Positions 47,877 to 60,392 of a stretch of 64,000 bases of DNA are shown piece after piece. The stretch comes from Apium graveolens (Eukaryota > Streptophyta > Magnoliopsida > Apiales > Apiaceae): positions 2,913,847 to 2,977,846 of the forward strand of contig NC_133647.1 of NCBI RefSeq assembly GCF_009905375.1, in the 5' to 3' direction. Both the position numbers and the translations under genes were made by a program. Below the pieces are notes generated by a model. It was not told the origin of the DNA, did not search any database, and saw only the letters and a list, made by a program, of their open reading frames with translations. The stretch's first letter is position 1; every line of letters begins with the position of its first letter.

Positions 47877-49158
47877 CTAAACAGGTGCATTTTCCTTTGG
47901 AGCAATTACCACAGTTTCAATGAAATTAGAATTTAACCCGTCAGAACTTATAGGATCAGGATTTAGGTCATCAAAATTTACAGAATCAGAATTTACATCT
48001 TCATTTTCAAATCTCAGCTGATCATGATCATTGAAATCTTCAAGTCCAGTAATCTTTTTATCATCAAAAGGTACATTGATAGATTCCATGACAACCCTTG
48101 TTCTCAAATTGTAGACTCTGAAGGCTTTTGTGGAAAGTGTCCACCAAAAATTCCTTCATCAGCTTTTAGATCAAATTTTGACAGCTGTTCAGGATGAGTC
48201 TTAAGAACAAAACACTTGCATCCAAATACATGTTCTTTCTTTCTACAAATCCATTCTGATATGGAGTTCCAGGTGCAGCAAATTCCTGCTTTATTCCATG
48301 CTCTTTGCAGAACTCTTTCATGATTGAATTCTTGAACTCAGTGCCATTATCACTTCTTATTATTTTAACAAAATCTTTGACTAACTTATCCAGCTGTCTG
48401 ACATAATCAGTTAGAGTAGATGCAGTTTCATTTTCTTGTGCAAGAAATACACCCAAATGTATCTTGTGAACTCATCCACTATAACCATAGCATTTCTTCT
48501 TTGCAATAGATATGACATTGACTGGACCAAATAGATCAACATGCAGTAAGTGATAAGGCTCAAGAATTGAGGATTCAGTTTTGCTCTTGAATGAAGATTT
48601 TCTTTTTTTTTTTGCCTTTTGACATGAGTCACAAAGACCATCAGGAGAAAATACTGATTTTGGCAGTCCTCTCACAAGATCTTTCTTTACTAGCTCATTT
48701 ATGTTGTTGAAATTTAAATGAGAGAGTCTCTTGTGCCAATTCCAGCTTTCTTCAATTGATGCTCTGCTTAACAAACAAATTGCAGAACCATCAGAATTTA
48801 TTGAAATTCTGGCTTCATATATGTTGCCATGTCTGTAACCTTTCGGAACCACTTTGCTTGTAAAATTACTTACAACTTCACAGTGTTCTTCAAAGAAATC
48901 CACATGATAACCTCTGTTACAGATTTGACTCACACTTACCAGATTGTGTTTAAGTACTAAGACAAGAGCTACTAATTCAATTTTGACATTCCCAAGATTG
49001 ATATTGCCATATCCCAGAATTTTTCCCATGTTGCCATCTCCATAAGAAACTCCTGGGCCAGCTTTCTCCACAAAGTCTGATAGCAGGACTTTATTTCCAG
49101 TCATATGTCCTGAACATCCACTGTCCAGAACTAGGATGTTTTTCCTGTTGCCCTTCAA
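47877..49158 (-). pseudogene. E4 protease and integrase
   Basis: Starts after the shared double stop with VLDSGCSGHMTGNKVLL (protease, Asp kept), then NWHKRLSHLNFNN (GAG-pre-integrase), CDSCQKAKKK, VIVDEFTRYIWVYFL, IIRSDNGTEFKNS and GTPYQNGFVERKN, so zinc and catalytic residues are largely visible. Frames 48472-49158 and 48166-48456 are separated by a shift near 48470. A deletion removes sequence after the VERKN segment, since the text moves at once to YLDASVLFLR. Confidence 0.85.
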
Positions 49159-49499
49159 TCACAAAGACCACTATTGGTTAGTTTTAAGGACCCAGACCTG
49201 CTTGGATCCTTTGGCCTTTTTAAGTTTGTTAGCATTTGCAGCGGATTTAATTTCAGAGTTTATGCTAACATGTTGTTTATCAGAATTTATATCAGACTTT
49301 GCATCAGACTTTACACTAGAAGGAATAATACTAACTTTCTTCAAAGAAGGTTTTATTTGATAATAATCATAGTATAAACTATGATATTCCTTACAAGTAT
49401 AAATGGAATGCCATAAACTATCACAATGAAAACAAGGATTTTGTGGTTTAAACCTAACAGACTGACTCTTAACTCCTGATCTAGGAGATAAAGAGTTTA

Positions 49500-51519
49500 T
49501 ATCATCATTTTTCCTGTAAAAAGAAGCAAGATGGTTAGAGTTTCCATAATTATAGCATTTCTTTCTGGGAGCATTAGGAATTTAATTATTGCTTTTATTC
49601 ACACCTTCCTTTCCATTCCTATTTTTCCTAGCTTCTTTTACCTTGTTCACTTTTCTAATCTCTTTCAGCTTATACTTAAGCTGCTTCTTTGTCATTAAGC
49701 CAATATTTACTACAGCTGGTTTATCCTGTTTTAATTTGTCAGAAGTTGACTTTTCTTTGACTTTTGTTTTAAAGTCTTTCATCTTTTCAGATTTTGACTT
49801 GTCTGAATTTGACACAAACTTGACAGGATTAACTTTTGAGTTTTCAGCTTTCTTGGTAAAGTTTGGTTTAGATGACACAGTTTCTTTTTCTTCTTTATCA
49901 TCTAGGTAACCTAGTCCTTCTTTCCAATTTCCACTTTCTAAGATTTTCTGAGTTGTTTTTCCAGAGTTAGTCCAAGTTTTAAATTTCTCCTTTTCCTTTT
50001 CTAGTTCAGATTTAAGAGATTTATTCAGTTTTAGCAGTTCATCTTTAACATACAAAACCTCATATCTTTCTTTCTAAGTTTAATGAAATATAACTAACTC
50101 TTTTTCTAAGTAGTCATTTCTGTTTCTAAGAGCAAGACTTTCAGATTTTAATCTTTCATTTTTTAAAGTCTGATCTCTAAAACTAAAACTAATGAACATG
50201 GTTTTAAAGTATAATCTTAGCTCAGAAATATCATCAGTATGAAAAGCAAGAGTTGAATGAGGTACCTTCAATTCAGCAGTTCCAGAACTGCTATTAGCAT
50301 TTGCCATCAAAGCATAGTTCACCTCTTCTTCAGAATCTGAAGTGTCTACCCAGTTGTTCTTCTTTGTGATAAGTGTCTGGCCTTTATCACCTTTTCTTTT
50401 CTTGCATTCAGGAGAGATGTGGCCTCTTTCACCACAATTGTAGCATTTGACATTTGAGTTATCTCCTCTGTCAGACTTTCCTCCTTTGCCTTCAGTCTTT
50501 CTGAACCCTTTCTTTTTAGAACTTCCACCTTTCCTGGAAAACTTCTAACCCATTATGAATTTCTTGTAGGCTATCATTGGGATACCCTTCACCATAAGAG
50601 CACACAGTTGCATCATCTATGCATCAACATCCACTTCAGATAAATTTTCAGATTATGAATCATCATCATCAGAATATGATGACTCTGAATTAGACTGTAT
50701 GATGAGAGTCTTTCCTTTACCTCTTTTTGAGACAACCACTTTAGGAGATTCCTCCTCAGCTTTAAGTGCAACTGTCTTTGACTTTCTTCCATGCCTTTTG
50801 CTTCTTTGATCCATCTCAAGTTCATGAGTCTTGAGTATACCATAAATTTCATCAAGAGTAGTTTCAGCAAGGTCATAGTTGTCTCTTATGGTAGTAGACT
50901 TCAAATCCCAATTTTCAGGAAGAGCTAAAAGGAATTTTAGATTTGAATCTTCAAGATCATATTCCTTGTCCACCAGTGACAGATCATTGAAGAGTTTGGA
51001 AAATCTGCCATATAAGTCAGTTAGTGACTCATCAGATTTTGAGTCAAAGTGCTCAGACTCCTGTGTGAGTATTGTCTTCCTGTTCTTTTTGATGGCTTCA
51101 GTTCCCTGGCATCTTGTCTCCAAAGCATCCCAGATTTCCTTTGCAGTATTGCATCCAATTACCCTGTTTGACATGACATTGTCAATTGCACTATGAAGTA
51201 AATGCCTTACCCTTGCATCCTTGGCAATAGATGAGATGTCTTCAGGTGTGTAATCACCTTTCTCCTTTGGTATGGTCTTTACTGGTTGATCAGCAACTGC
51301 AACAGAAAGCTTAGTAGGCTTATATGGTCCATCATTAATTCTATCAAGGTATTCTGGATCTGTGGCTTCCAGAAACATAGCCATATTTACCTTCCATATA
51401 GGATACTCAGATGCTCTCAGTATGGGAACCCTAATACTTTTATATCGACTGTGGGTTTGATTGTTTTGAGTATCTTGAGTTTTGGTGGGCTTAGGTGGAT
51501 TTTGTGTTTCGTCAGACAT
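49500..51519 (-). pseudogene. E4 gag
   Basis: The ATG at 51519 (MSDETQNPPKP) opens a 288-codon frame with YPIWKVNMAMFLEA, ALETRCQGTEAI and LALPENWDLKS, matching E5 gag, ended by a stop in the acidic SSYSDDDDS region. Later pieces carry CYNCGERGHISPEC (about 50420), a coiled-coil segment, and knuckle remnants with Cys changed to Tyr near 49550 and C-C-H-C kept at about 49400-49440. At least three stops or shifts interrupt it. It ends at the same TAG/TGA double stop as E5. Confidence 0.87.
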
Positions 51520-51560
51520 GATTGTAAGCTGGATCTCACTGTTTGTATATCAATATAGAT

Positions 51561-51574
51561 GCTCTGATACCACT
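51561..51574 (-). other. E4 primer-binding site
   Basis: agtggtatcagagc in element sense, directly after the 5' LTR. Confidence 0.9.
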
Positions 51575-52138
51575 TGTTAGGTCACACAACACTATAGAAG
51601 GGGGTTGAATATAGTGTTTATTCAATCAGATCGATTTAGAACACAAAGTAGTAGTTTATTCAATCATAATAAACTCTGTTATAGTAGGTTAAACTACTCT
51701 CTCAGTGATGAACAATATCACTAAGAGCTGCTAGGGTTACAATGAATAATCTTTCTCGTGAATGATAACACATATAGTGTAAACCCTAAGCTGTGTTTAT
51801 ATAGTACACAGTTATAAGATATTTCTAATTGATATGAAATATATCTCTTCCTAAAATATATCAATCAGATATTATCTTCTACAAGTCTTCGAGTCATCCA
51901 ACTCCTAAAGCATATCTTCTTTTGTTTTAGTCCAAATCCTCTCCTAGAAATCAGTCGTACTTTACTTCTGAAGCATATCCTTCCTTAAGTTATGATATCA
52001 CAAGTTCTGATACCTTAAGTTCTGATATCTTCCTGTCTTCAGTAAATCCAGATTTTTAGTAAGTCCTGATAAGTCCTGATATTAAGTTCTGAAACTAAAC
52101 AAATCAGATTAGACATGACATCACAAATATATCTAACA
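51575..52138 (-). repeat. E4 5' LTR (right)
   Basis: Same length (564 bp) and ends as the left LTR; followed by the duplication atcta (52139-52143). It contains repeated agttctgat-type words. Confidence 0.92.
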
Positions 52139-52143
52139 ATCTA

Positions 52144-52359
52144 TTTACAATTAGCAAGCATATTCTGCATATCTTGCTAGTAGTCAACATGACTTGAAAT
52201 TTCTAACAACTTCTAAACTTTTAAGATATTGTAGTGTACATGAATGTGCTACAGACTTATTTAAACATAAGCTACTCCATTACTTTGATGGTCAAACAAT
52301 CATTTAACTTATCTACTTAGAGTTTTTTGTAGAGTTATCATCAAGCCTACACCATAGCA
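52144..52359 (-). repeat. E6 3' LTR, proximal part
   Basis: Continues the LTR cut by E4 and ends ...ccatagca, in element sense the start TGCTATGG, next to the purine tract ttgggggaga. Together with 25592-26377 it makes about 1.0 kb. Confidence 0.7.
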
Positions 52360-54594
52360 ATCTCCCCCAATTTATGTCTAATAGAACTATAGGCATAAAT
52401 TCAGGTTAACTTGATGATAATAAAACACCCTAATTAAAAACTAGGCAGTAAGCAGTAGATAAGTTGCAAAATGCTTCAAATAAAATTTGATTAAAGAAAG
52501 TTGAGTATGGTTACATGTCATTTCAAGATGCTCCTTTAGCTTGAGCTGATCATTTCTTTCTCCCTGAAACTCTGGACCTCTTCCCCAGCTTATTGTCATT
52601 CTCCTCAATTTGATGTTGGAGTTGTCTATAGAATTTAGCTTCATTACCATCATTGGGATCCAGCTTATCCTGCATATCTCTGAGAGTTTCATTGCTAGAT
52701 ATTTGTAGCTGATCTTCAAATCTGAAAAATCTTCTGACTCCCCTTTCATCTCTAAACTCCATCATCCAGTAAGGTCTCAAATGAACTGTATCACAAGTAT
52801 GTAGGATAGTTAAAACTCTAGGCAGTGCATTTGGATCTCTCCAACTTTGTCTAATTTGTTTGATCTTGTTAAGAACTTCAGTTTTGGCTATTTTTGTGAA
52901 ACCAAAATCCTTCTTCATAGCAGAGAACACCTTTATTAAAACAATGTGGCTTTCATTGAGGATTCTGTATAGGGGTCAAATAATCTAGTTGCCTCCCTTG
53001 TATCTAAACACTAATCTTTCTAGTAGCTCGGTGTTAGCATAAATTCCCCTTACATCATCAAGCTCATCCAGGTAGAGATTAAGGTCTGAGAATTCCTTGA
53101 TGTCACATATGAACAATTGATCATCTTTGTTGACTTTGGGCTTGGGCTTGGAGATCACTTTGTGTTGAGGTGGATTTGAATTGACTCCCATAATCTTCCC
53201 CTTTCTTCTGTTCCTCTTTTTAGTGGGCACTGGAAGGTTCAAATCAGGTAATGGTAGACTGTCCCAATATATAGGTTCATCCTTGGGTATGATAGGCTCA
53301 CCATGAAAGTTGATACCCGGATAAACCTTGGCTTCAACAGGTTCTTAAGTGGACACAGTTGGTTGACTTGAAGTTGTACATTGAACCTGATCAGTTTTCC
53401 TTTCAGTAGGACTAGCTGGCCTTTTTACATTGGCCTTCCTTCTAATTCCTTTTACCCACTATTATTTTGCTTCTTTCTTCTTTGGATCATCAGCTAAAGT
53501 TTTCTCGGTTATATTTGAAGTAGCAGGCATCTACATTTTCCTTTTTCCTCCTTTAGTGGCATGCTTCAATCTTCTTTTCTGAGCTTCCAGTCTTGCATTT
53601 TCTCATCTTTAGCTTCACCAAACTGAGGGTGTCCAGAAATCACACAAATCATCTTGCCATGTCTATAGATTCTTGCAATTCTTTATGTCAAATTGGCATC
53701 CTTAGTGGTCTTAAAGCTTTTAATTGAAGCACCCATCAGTTTTTCTTCATCTGGCCTAAAAGGAGAATAATCAACTAACATTGGATACTTTGCTGACATA
53801 ATGGCATTTGCCTGTTCGGGTTTCAACACCATAAAGTTGTTGAACTCATTTTTCATAGAGGGCTCACCATTTTCTCCATTTTCTAGCTGCATGTCTTTTA
53901 TGGTGATTGGTCTCAACTGAGTGAAATGTCTCACTGATTGAGCTTGAGTAGCAGTTGAGACAAAAACCTTCTCAATTCTGTCATCAATCTTCTTCATTTG
54001 CTCTTTTATTCTGAGCTCAGCTGCTACTAGATTGATCACATCAATATTGTCTACAATTGGTGGTTGAGAGATAGTGATAGCTGGTACTACCACTTTGCTG
54101 ACTTGAAGATTCACATTCTTTTCCCCTTATTGAGTTGGACAATTTCATCATCCCCCCCCCCCGTTTTATTATCATCAAGTGAAATAGGGTTGGAAGTTTG
54201 AGAAGCCACCAACTATTGAAGTAATTGAGTTTGAGCTGCTTGGTTTGCAAGTATCTGGGCCACTGAGTACTCAACAGCTGTCATCTGGAACCCAAGGCCT
54301 CAACCATCCTATTGAGATCATTGTCCTTTCTGAGTTTCTGGTGAGTATCCTTCATAGTTGACTCAGGAAGCTTAAACTATATTCTGTCATTAATGTCTTT
54401 CTTGACTGCATCAATGGCTTGTTTGAGCTCATCCACATCTTGATTCTATTTATGAGTCTGAATTTTATACAGCTATAGAGATTCAAGATGGGCTTCTAGA
54501 AGACTTATGGTACTAGCATTGCTAGTGGCTTCAATTGCTGATTGAGTCTGAGAAATAAGCTTGAACATTGTGGAGTTGTATTGAGTGGCATTTA
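52360..54594 (-). pseudogene. E6 third-ORF fragments (diverged SIRE lineage)
   Basis: Frames at 53683-54114 (ending FRPDEEKLMGASIKSF), about 53600-53680 (IARIYRHGKMICVISGHP), 52985-53242 and 52550-52930 (YWMMEFRDERGVRRFF, KFYRQLQHQIEENDNK) read on the minus strand toward the LTR. The position directly before the purine tract equals that of the third ORF in E4 and E5, and the terminal part has a weakly similar pattern (DGR, hydrophobic, EEL), but sequence similarity is low. Several stops separate the pieces. It is truncated at 54594 by E7. Confidence 0.6.
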
Positions 54595-56033
54595 TGACAC
54601 TTTATTACGCTCCGTAAAGCTTTGAATTGGTGTATTTGTACTCAAGTTATTGGTATTTTAATGTGTTTTCTAGTGTTTTTGTATTTTCAGGAATTTTCCA
54701 GGTAATCAGGTGAATTAACATTATTTTGGTGCTAATTTGGTGTCAGGAAGGTGTTGGAATAAAGCTAGTGGAAGACCAGCTCAAATCAAGAAGGAAAAAG
54801 AAGAAGTCAAAGTTTTGATCAGAGATTCAGCGCACCCGTGCTGTTAAAGCACGCGGCCGCGCCCAAACATCAGAAACCCAGCGCGCCCGCGCTGATCAAG
54901 CGTGCGGCCGCGCCGTGTCGGGATAGAAGAATTTTGATCATACTTGGCTTTTTAGAGAAAGACTTCTACTTTGCATGGGGCTGCTATATATTCATAACTT
55001 TAGGTCATTTTTCATAACTTATCAAGCCAGAGACATATCAGAGCTAAGGAGAAGACGGTAAGAGGCCTATAGCACAATTCAACAAAGGCGAAGACGATCT
55101 AGTTTATTCTTGTGAATCTTTGTTTTGAGTTGTAATCTTAAATGCTCGTTTCTTGTTTTGTTGAACCTATACTCTGGTGTTAACTTTTTTTTATTATTCG
55201 TTATAATAAAGACTACGTTTATTATACCATGATTTCATCAGAAACCACGTCGATGATGAGTCCGATTATGGGCTAATCGTTATCGTGGGGTTCTAGAAGA
55301 TTTATTTATGGATTTCTTTAGTTGATTTGTTTCGATGCCTTAGTGTGTGGTGATTGTATGATAACCTAGTATTGGTTGGGCTTATTCATCTTATGAGTGT
55401 CACGAACTTATAAGATAGTGTGTTAATCTTTAATGAAGCGAAAGTGAATTTAAAGATTTAGAACTTGCCATGCTAACATAGGTTCATGTATTTGTTATGC
55501 ATGATTCATGGATAATTTTAACCATCTTACTTGCCATATATAATCAAGATAGATAACTTGTGCTTAAACCCTTATGTTGTCAAATTCTATAGACATATAG
55601 GGTCTCAATATAATTAGTGTCTATTCAGCTTCTATCTCTTTTGTGAATGTCTGGTAGTATGGTATTCATATAACAAAATTTGGTGTTTATCAGTTTTGTG
55701 TTGTCTAATTACTGTCATCACCATTACATGCTAAAGTTAAGAATGAAAAGGCTATTGAATGAAGTACGTAATGAAGTTAGAATCCCATATTTGTCATATA
55801 TATTAATTCAACCATTCTTATTCTCTTAGTTATAACTGTTAATTTAATTCTTATAAACAACATTAATTTGTTATCATCTTAGCATTGAATAATAACAATA
55901 CGTTGTTGCTTAAGTGCATAGATTATAAAGTAACCTAAAACAGTCTCTGTGGGAACGAATTTGATTTATATCTTATACTACTTGCGAATGCGTATACTTG
56001 CGTGTAATTTTAGCGCATGTTTAGCGACTAACA
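54595..56033 (+). repeat. E7 5' LTR (about 1.44 kb)
   Basis: Runs from tgacactttattacgctccg to ...ttagcgactaaca. It contains the 51-bp GC-rich repeat pair (54829-54914). The right border is fixed by the PBS a few bases on; the left border is where E6 coding similarity stops and is less certain. Confidence 0.7.
54829..54914 (+). repeat. GC-rich 51-bp-period dyad repeat, copy pair 1
   Basis: Two 35-bp blocks (54829-54863, 54880-54914) of the form agcgc-ccc-gctg ... gc-cgcggccgcgcc, 51 bp start to start. GC content is far above the surrounding LTR. A matching pair is at 61482-61567. Confidence 0.9.
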
Positions 56034-56039
56034 AGTTTT

Positions 56040-56056
56040 TGGCGCCGCTACCGGAG
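56040..56056 (+). other. E7 primer-binding site
   Basis: tggcgccgctaccggag lies six bases after the LTR end. It resembles the TGGCGCCGTTGCCGGGG site used by Athila/Tat elements (tRNA-Asp). Confidence 0.8.
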
Positions 56057-56173
56057 ACTCGGTTTTAATTTTTAGTTTATGTGTTTTCCATCAGTGGTCG
56101 TTAAAGTTCATTGACTTGGACATTGTTACTTATCTGTTCTCTTGTCTTATTTCAGGTACTCTAGCGAGGGTGT

Positions 56174-57510
56174 ATGCATACGCGTTCGCGGTCTCGTAAG
56201 AGAACTCTGGATAAAGCCGAGGAAGAAGTTGTGGTGGTTCGAAGGGAAGTTTTTGAAGAAGAAAAGAAGGTAGAAGAAGAAGAGAAAGTCGAGGAACCAG
56301 TTTTAGTAGTGATGGGAGATCAAGCATAAAATCCTAAGGCTTTGATGGACTATTCTCAACCTAAGATCAATGACATTCAGTCAAGCATCATCAGGCCAGC
56401 CATCAAGGCTAACACTTTTAAGATCAAGTCAAGCACGATTCAGATGATACAGAACTCAGTTCAGTTTGGGGGTTACCATACTGAAGACCCCAACATGCAC
56501 ATCTGGGATTTCATCGAGATTTGTGACACTTTCAAGTTCAATGATGTGACTGAAGATGCTATCAAGTTGCGACTCTTCCCATTCTCTCTGAGGGATAAAG
56601 CTAAGTGTTGGTTACATTCTCTACCAGCAGGGTCTATCGCCACTTGGGAAGATCTTGCTCAAAAGTTTCTCACTAAATTCTTTCCTATGGCGAAGACTGC
56701 TGCAATCAGGAATGCTCTTACTCAGTTTGCTCATCAAACTGGAGAATCTCTGTGTGAGGCTTGGGATCGATATAAGGAGATGCTAAGGAAGTGCCCACAC
56801 CATGGCATGCCTGATTGGATGATTATAAACTGTTTCTATAATGGATTGGGTGCTACTTCTAGACCCATGCTTGATGAAGCATCATGAGGAGCCTTGTTGG
56901 TTAAATTCTATGATGAAGCTTATGAATTGATCAAACTGATGGCTGCTAATGAATACCAGAATCCTTCTCAGGGACTGACTCAGGGAAAAGTAGCCGGAAC
57001 TCTGGAGTTGGATGCAGCAACTGCTATAGATGCCCAACTTAAGGCTTTGATGATGAAGATGAACACTTTGGCTAATTATGGAGTTAATCAAATTGCTAGT
57101 GTCTGTGAGCTTTGTGTTGGTGCCTATGAGACTGATCAGTGTGCAATTTCTAGTGAATCAGCTTAGTTTGTGAGCAAGTTTTAGCGTTCACAGCAACCTG
57201 TGCCAGCCACTTATCATCCCAACAACCGCAATCATCCTAATTTCAGTTGGAGCAATATGCAGAATACAGTTCAACAGCCTTATCAGCAGTATTAAGCTAA
57301 GCAGTACAACCCCCCTGGTTTTCAGCAACCGCAATATGCACCAAGGCAGCAACTCCAGCAGCAACAAGCTAATGAAAAATCTGAATTAGTGGAGTTGAAG
57401 CTTATGTGCAAGAGTCAAGCTATTCTATCAAGACCTTGGAAAATCAAATTGGATAAATTTCTAATACCTTACTAAATCGTCAGCTTGGTACACTACCTAG
57501 TGACACTGAA
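56174..57510 (+). pseudogene. E7 gag
   Basis: The ATG at 56174 starts an arginine- then glutamate-rich frame. An in-frame TAA near 56326 is followed by the main gag frame with IRPAIKANTFKIKSSTIQMI, FKFNDVTEDAIKLRLFPFSL, WLHSLPAGSIATWEDL and FFPMAKTAAIRN, the Athila capsid signature. A TGA at 56885-56887 and stops after 57165 break it. The tail is glutamine-rich (QQPYQQY, QQLQQQQ). A capsid start with a poly-E segment is unusual but seen in the family. Confidence 0.85.
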
Positions 57511-58680
57511 GTGCCAGGAAAGAAGGAAGCTAAGGAGAAGGTAAAGGCAATCACTTTGAGGTCTGGAAAGGTTGTGAATCCCAAACAAACTCAAGTTTCG
57601 ACTGAAGAAGTTGGGGCTAAAAAAGAAGTAGAGCTGCAGGAAGTAGAAGTGGAACCAAAAAAGACTACTATTGAGCACACTCCTCTTGAGGGTAATACAG
57701 GGGAGAAACAGATCTATCCTCCACCGCCTTTTCCTAAGCGGCTGCAAAAGAAAAAGCTGGATAAGCAATTTGAGAAGTTTCTGGAGGTGTTCAAGAAACT
57801 TCATATCAACATACCTTTCACTAAGGCTCTTGAGCAGATGCCTAGTTACGCAAAGTTTATGAAAGGTATACTCTCTCGGAAACTGAAGCTAGATGATTTA
57901 GAGATTGTCGTTCTCACGGAGGAATGCAGTGATGTGCTGCAACAGAAGTTGCCTCCGGAACTTAAAGATCCGGAAAGCTTCACTATTCCGTGTACTATTG
58001 GAAAAGTGTCTTTTGACAGATGCTTATGTGACTTGGGAACTAGCATCAATCTAATGCCTTTGTCAATCTTCAAGCAGTTGGACTTACCTGATCCAAAACC
58101 GACTTATATGACTTTGTAGTTGGCCGATAGTTCTATTACATATCCGCGAGGTATTGTGGAGGATGTCTTGGTCAAGGTTGATAAACTCATCTTCCCTGCT
58201 GATTTCGTAATTCTTGATTTCGAGGAGGACAAGAAGATTCCCATAATCTTGGGAAGACCTTTTTTGGCAACTAGCCAAACCTTGATAGATGTGCAGAAGG
58301 ATGAGCTTATAATGTGAGTGCTGGATCAGGATGTAACTTTTAATGTGTTCAATACTATGAAATTTCCTACAGAAAATGAAGAGTGCTTAAAGGTGGAGTT
58401 GGTCGAGTTTGTGGTGACTTCGGAACTTGATAACTTGATGAGGTCTGATGCCTTAGAGAAGGCCTTATTGGGGAATTCAAATAGTGAAGATGACGAAGGT
58501 GAAGAGCAATTGTAATATCTAAATGCTTCTCCCTGGAAGAGGAAGATTGATACACCTTTTGAATCTCTTGGAATGGAGGAATTGAACAAAGCTCCTAAAC
58601 GCCTCAAGCCATCTATTGAGGAAGCTCCCACTCTTGAGCTTAAGCCTTTACCTGAGCATTTGAGGTATGCTTTTTAGGTG
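57511..58680 (+). pseudogene. E7 protease region
   Basis: The frame 57511-58119 reads AITLRSGKVV, KRLQKKKLDKQFEKFLEVFKK and CDLGTSINLMPLSIFKQL, the Athila-type protease with its D-L-G active site. After a TAG (58117-58119) it continues with [23 protein letters not shown] and then an acidic spacer to 58515. Three or more stops are present. Protease substrate: the gag-pol polyprotein. Confidence 0.83.
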
Positions 58681-59600
58681 ATGCATCTACCTGAGAGAGT
58701 TCAAATCGGCAATTGGTTGGACTATAGCAGATATCAAGGGAATCAGCCCTTCTTATTGCATGCATAAAATTCTGCTAAAAGAAGGTAGCAAGCCTACGGT
58801 TGAGCAGCAAAGAAGACTTAATCCGATCATGAAGGAAGTAGTGAAGAAGAAATTTTTTAAGTGGATAGATGCAGGGATCATCTATCCTATTTCTGACAGT
58901 TCATGGGTGAGCCCAGTTCAATGTGTGCCAAAGAAAGGTGGAATTACTGTGGTAGCAAATGAGAAGAATGAGCTTATTCCTACACGAACAGTCACGGGGT
59001 GGAGAGTTTGTATGGACTACAGGAAGCTGAACAAGGCCACTAGGAAAGATCACTTCCCTTTGCCATTTATTAATCAGATGCTTGATAAATTGGCTGGTCA
59101 TGAGTATTACTATCTTCTGGATGGCTATTCAGGTTACAATCAGATTTGTATTGCTCCTGAAGATCAGGAGAAGACTATCTTCACTTGTCCATTTGGTACT
59201 TTCGCCTTCAGATGAGTTTCTTTCGGTCTGTGTGGTACACCAGCCACATTTCAGAGATGTATGATGACCATCTTTTCTGATATGATTGGCCAGAATGTGG
59301 AGGTGTTCATGGACGACTTCTCTGTATTTGGAGATTCTTTCGATGAATGCTTGTAAAATCTTGGACACGTTCTCAAGAGGTGTGTTGAGACCAATCTGGT
59401 TCTTAATTGAGAGAAATGTCACTTTATGGCGCGACATGGCATTATTCTTGGGCACAAATTTCGAGTAAGGGTCTTGAGGTGGACATAGCCAAAGTGGGGG
59501 TCATTGAGAATATTCCTCCATCTATTTTTGTTAAGGGAATTCGCAGTTTTCTTAGTCATGCGGGTTTTATAGGCGTTTCATCAAGGACTTTTCTAAGATT
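58681..59600 (+). pseudogene. E7 reverse transcriptase
   Basis: A 151-codon frame (58760-59215) carries HKILLKEG, QQRRLNPIMKEVVKKK, WVSPVQCVPKKGG, GWRVCMDYRKLN and DGYSGYNQI. A TGA after TFAFR is followed by VFMDDFSVFG near 59309, with both catalytic aspartates. Further stops near 59354 and 59406, and shifts, fragment the thumb region (RSFLSHAGF). Confidence 0.85.
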
Positions 59601-60359
59601 TTGAAGCCATTGTGCAGTTTTCTAGAGAAAGAAGTCCCTTTCAAGTTTGATGACGAGTGCCTTGCAGCTTTTGAGGCATTGAAGAAGAGTTTAATCAGGG
59701 CACCCATTATAACTACACCTGATTGGAATGAACCTTTTGAGATGATTTGCGATGCAAGTGACTATGCAGTTGGAGCAGTTCTTGGATAGAGGAAGAACAA
59801 CATATTTTATGTGGTCTACTACGCTAGCAGGACCCTAAATGGTTCTCAACTGAATTATACTACTACAGAGAAAGAACTTTTGGCTATTTTCTATGATTTT
59901 GAGAAATTTCGATCTTATCTACTTGGGACTAAGGTGACAGTTTTCACTGATCACTCTGCAATTCGATATCTCATCTCAAAGAAGGACTCGAAGCCTAGAT
60001 TGATTAGATGGGTTCTTCTGCTTCAAGAATTTGAACTAGAGATCAAGGACAGAAATGGGTCTAAAAATCAAGGTGATGATTATCTCTCGCGTTTAGAGAA
60101 CACTAATGCTACTTCATTGGAAAAGACATTGATAAATGAGTCTTTCCCCGATGAGCAGTTGTTTGGAGTGCAAGAAGATGAACCGTGGTTTGCAGACATT
60201 GTGAACTACCTTGTAAGTAATATCATGCCTCCTGATTTATCATATGCTCAAATGAAGAAGTTTCTATATGAAGTGAAGTGGTATATGTGGGATGAGCCAT
60301 TTCTTTTTGGCAAGGAGCTGACCAAATTATCAGGAGATGTATTCCTTACAGCGAAATAG
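59601..60359 (+). pseudogene. E7 RNase H
   Basis: Reads FDDECLAAFEALKKSL, MICDASDYAVGAVLG, a TAG near 59787, then [43 protein letters not shown] and DDYLSRLE. This is the RNase H that degrades the RNA strand during reverse transcription. The frame continues to a stop at 60357. Confidence 0.85.
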
Positions 60360-60392
60360 GGGGGATCTTGCGAGATTTCCACTCAACGGCTT

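Larger units (their letters stand above)
26378..52138 (-). mobile_element. E4: SIRE/Maximus-type copia element carrying nested E5
   Basis: LTRs of 564 bp at 26378-26941 and 51575-52138 (minus orientation) and a 5-bp duplication atcta (26373-26377, 52139-52143) define it. Without E5 and its duplication it is about 12.4 kb. Minus-strand order: 5' LTR, PBS, gag with zinc knuckle, protease, integrase, RT, RNase H, a noncoding promoter-like region, a large third ORF, purine tract and 3' LTR. Integrase before RT marks Ty1/copia, and the size and third ORF mark the SIRE lineage. Many stops and shifts make it defective. It sits in the LTR of E6. Confidence 0.92.
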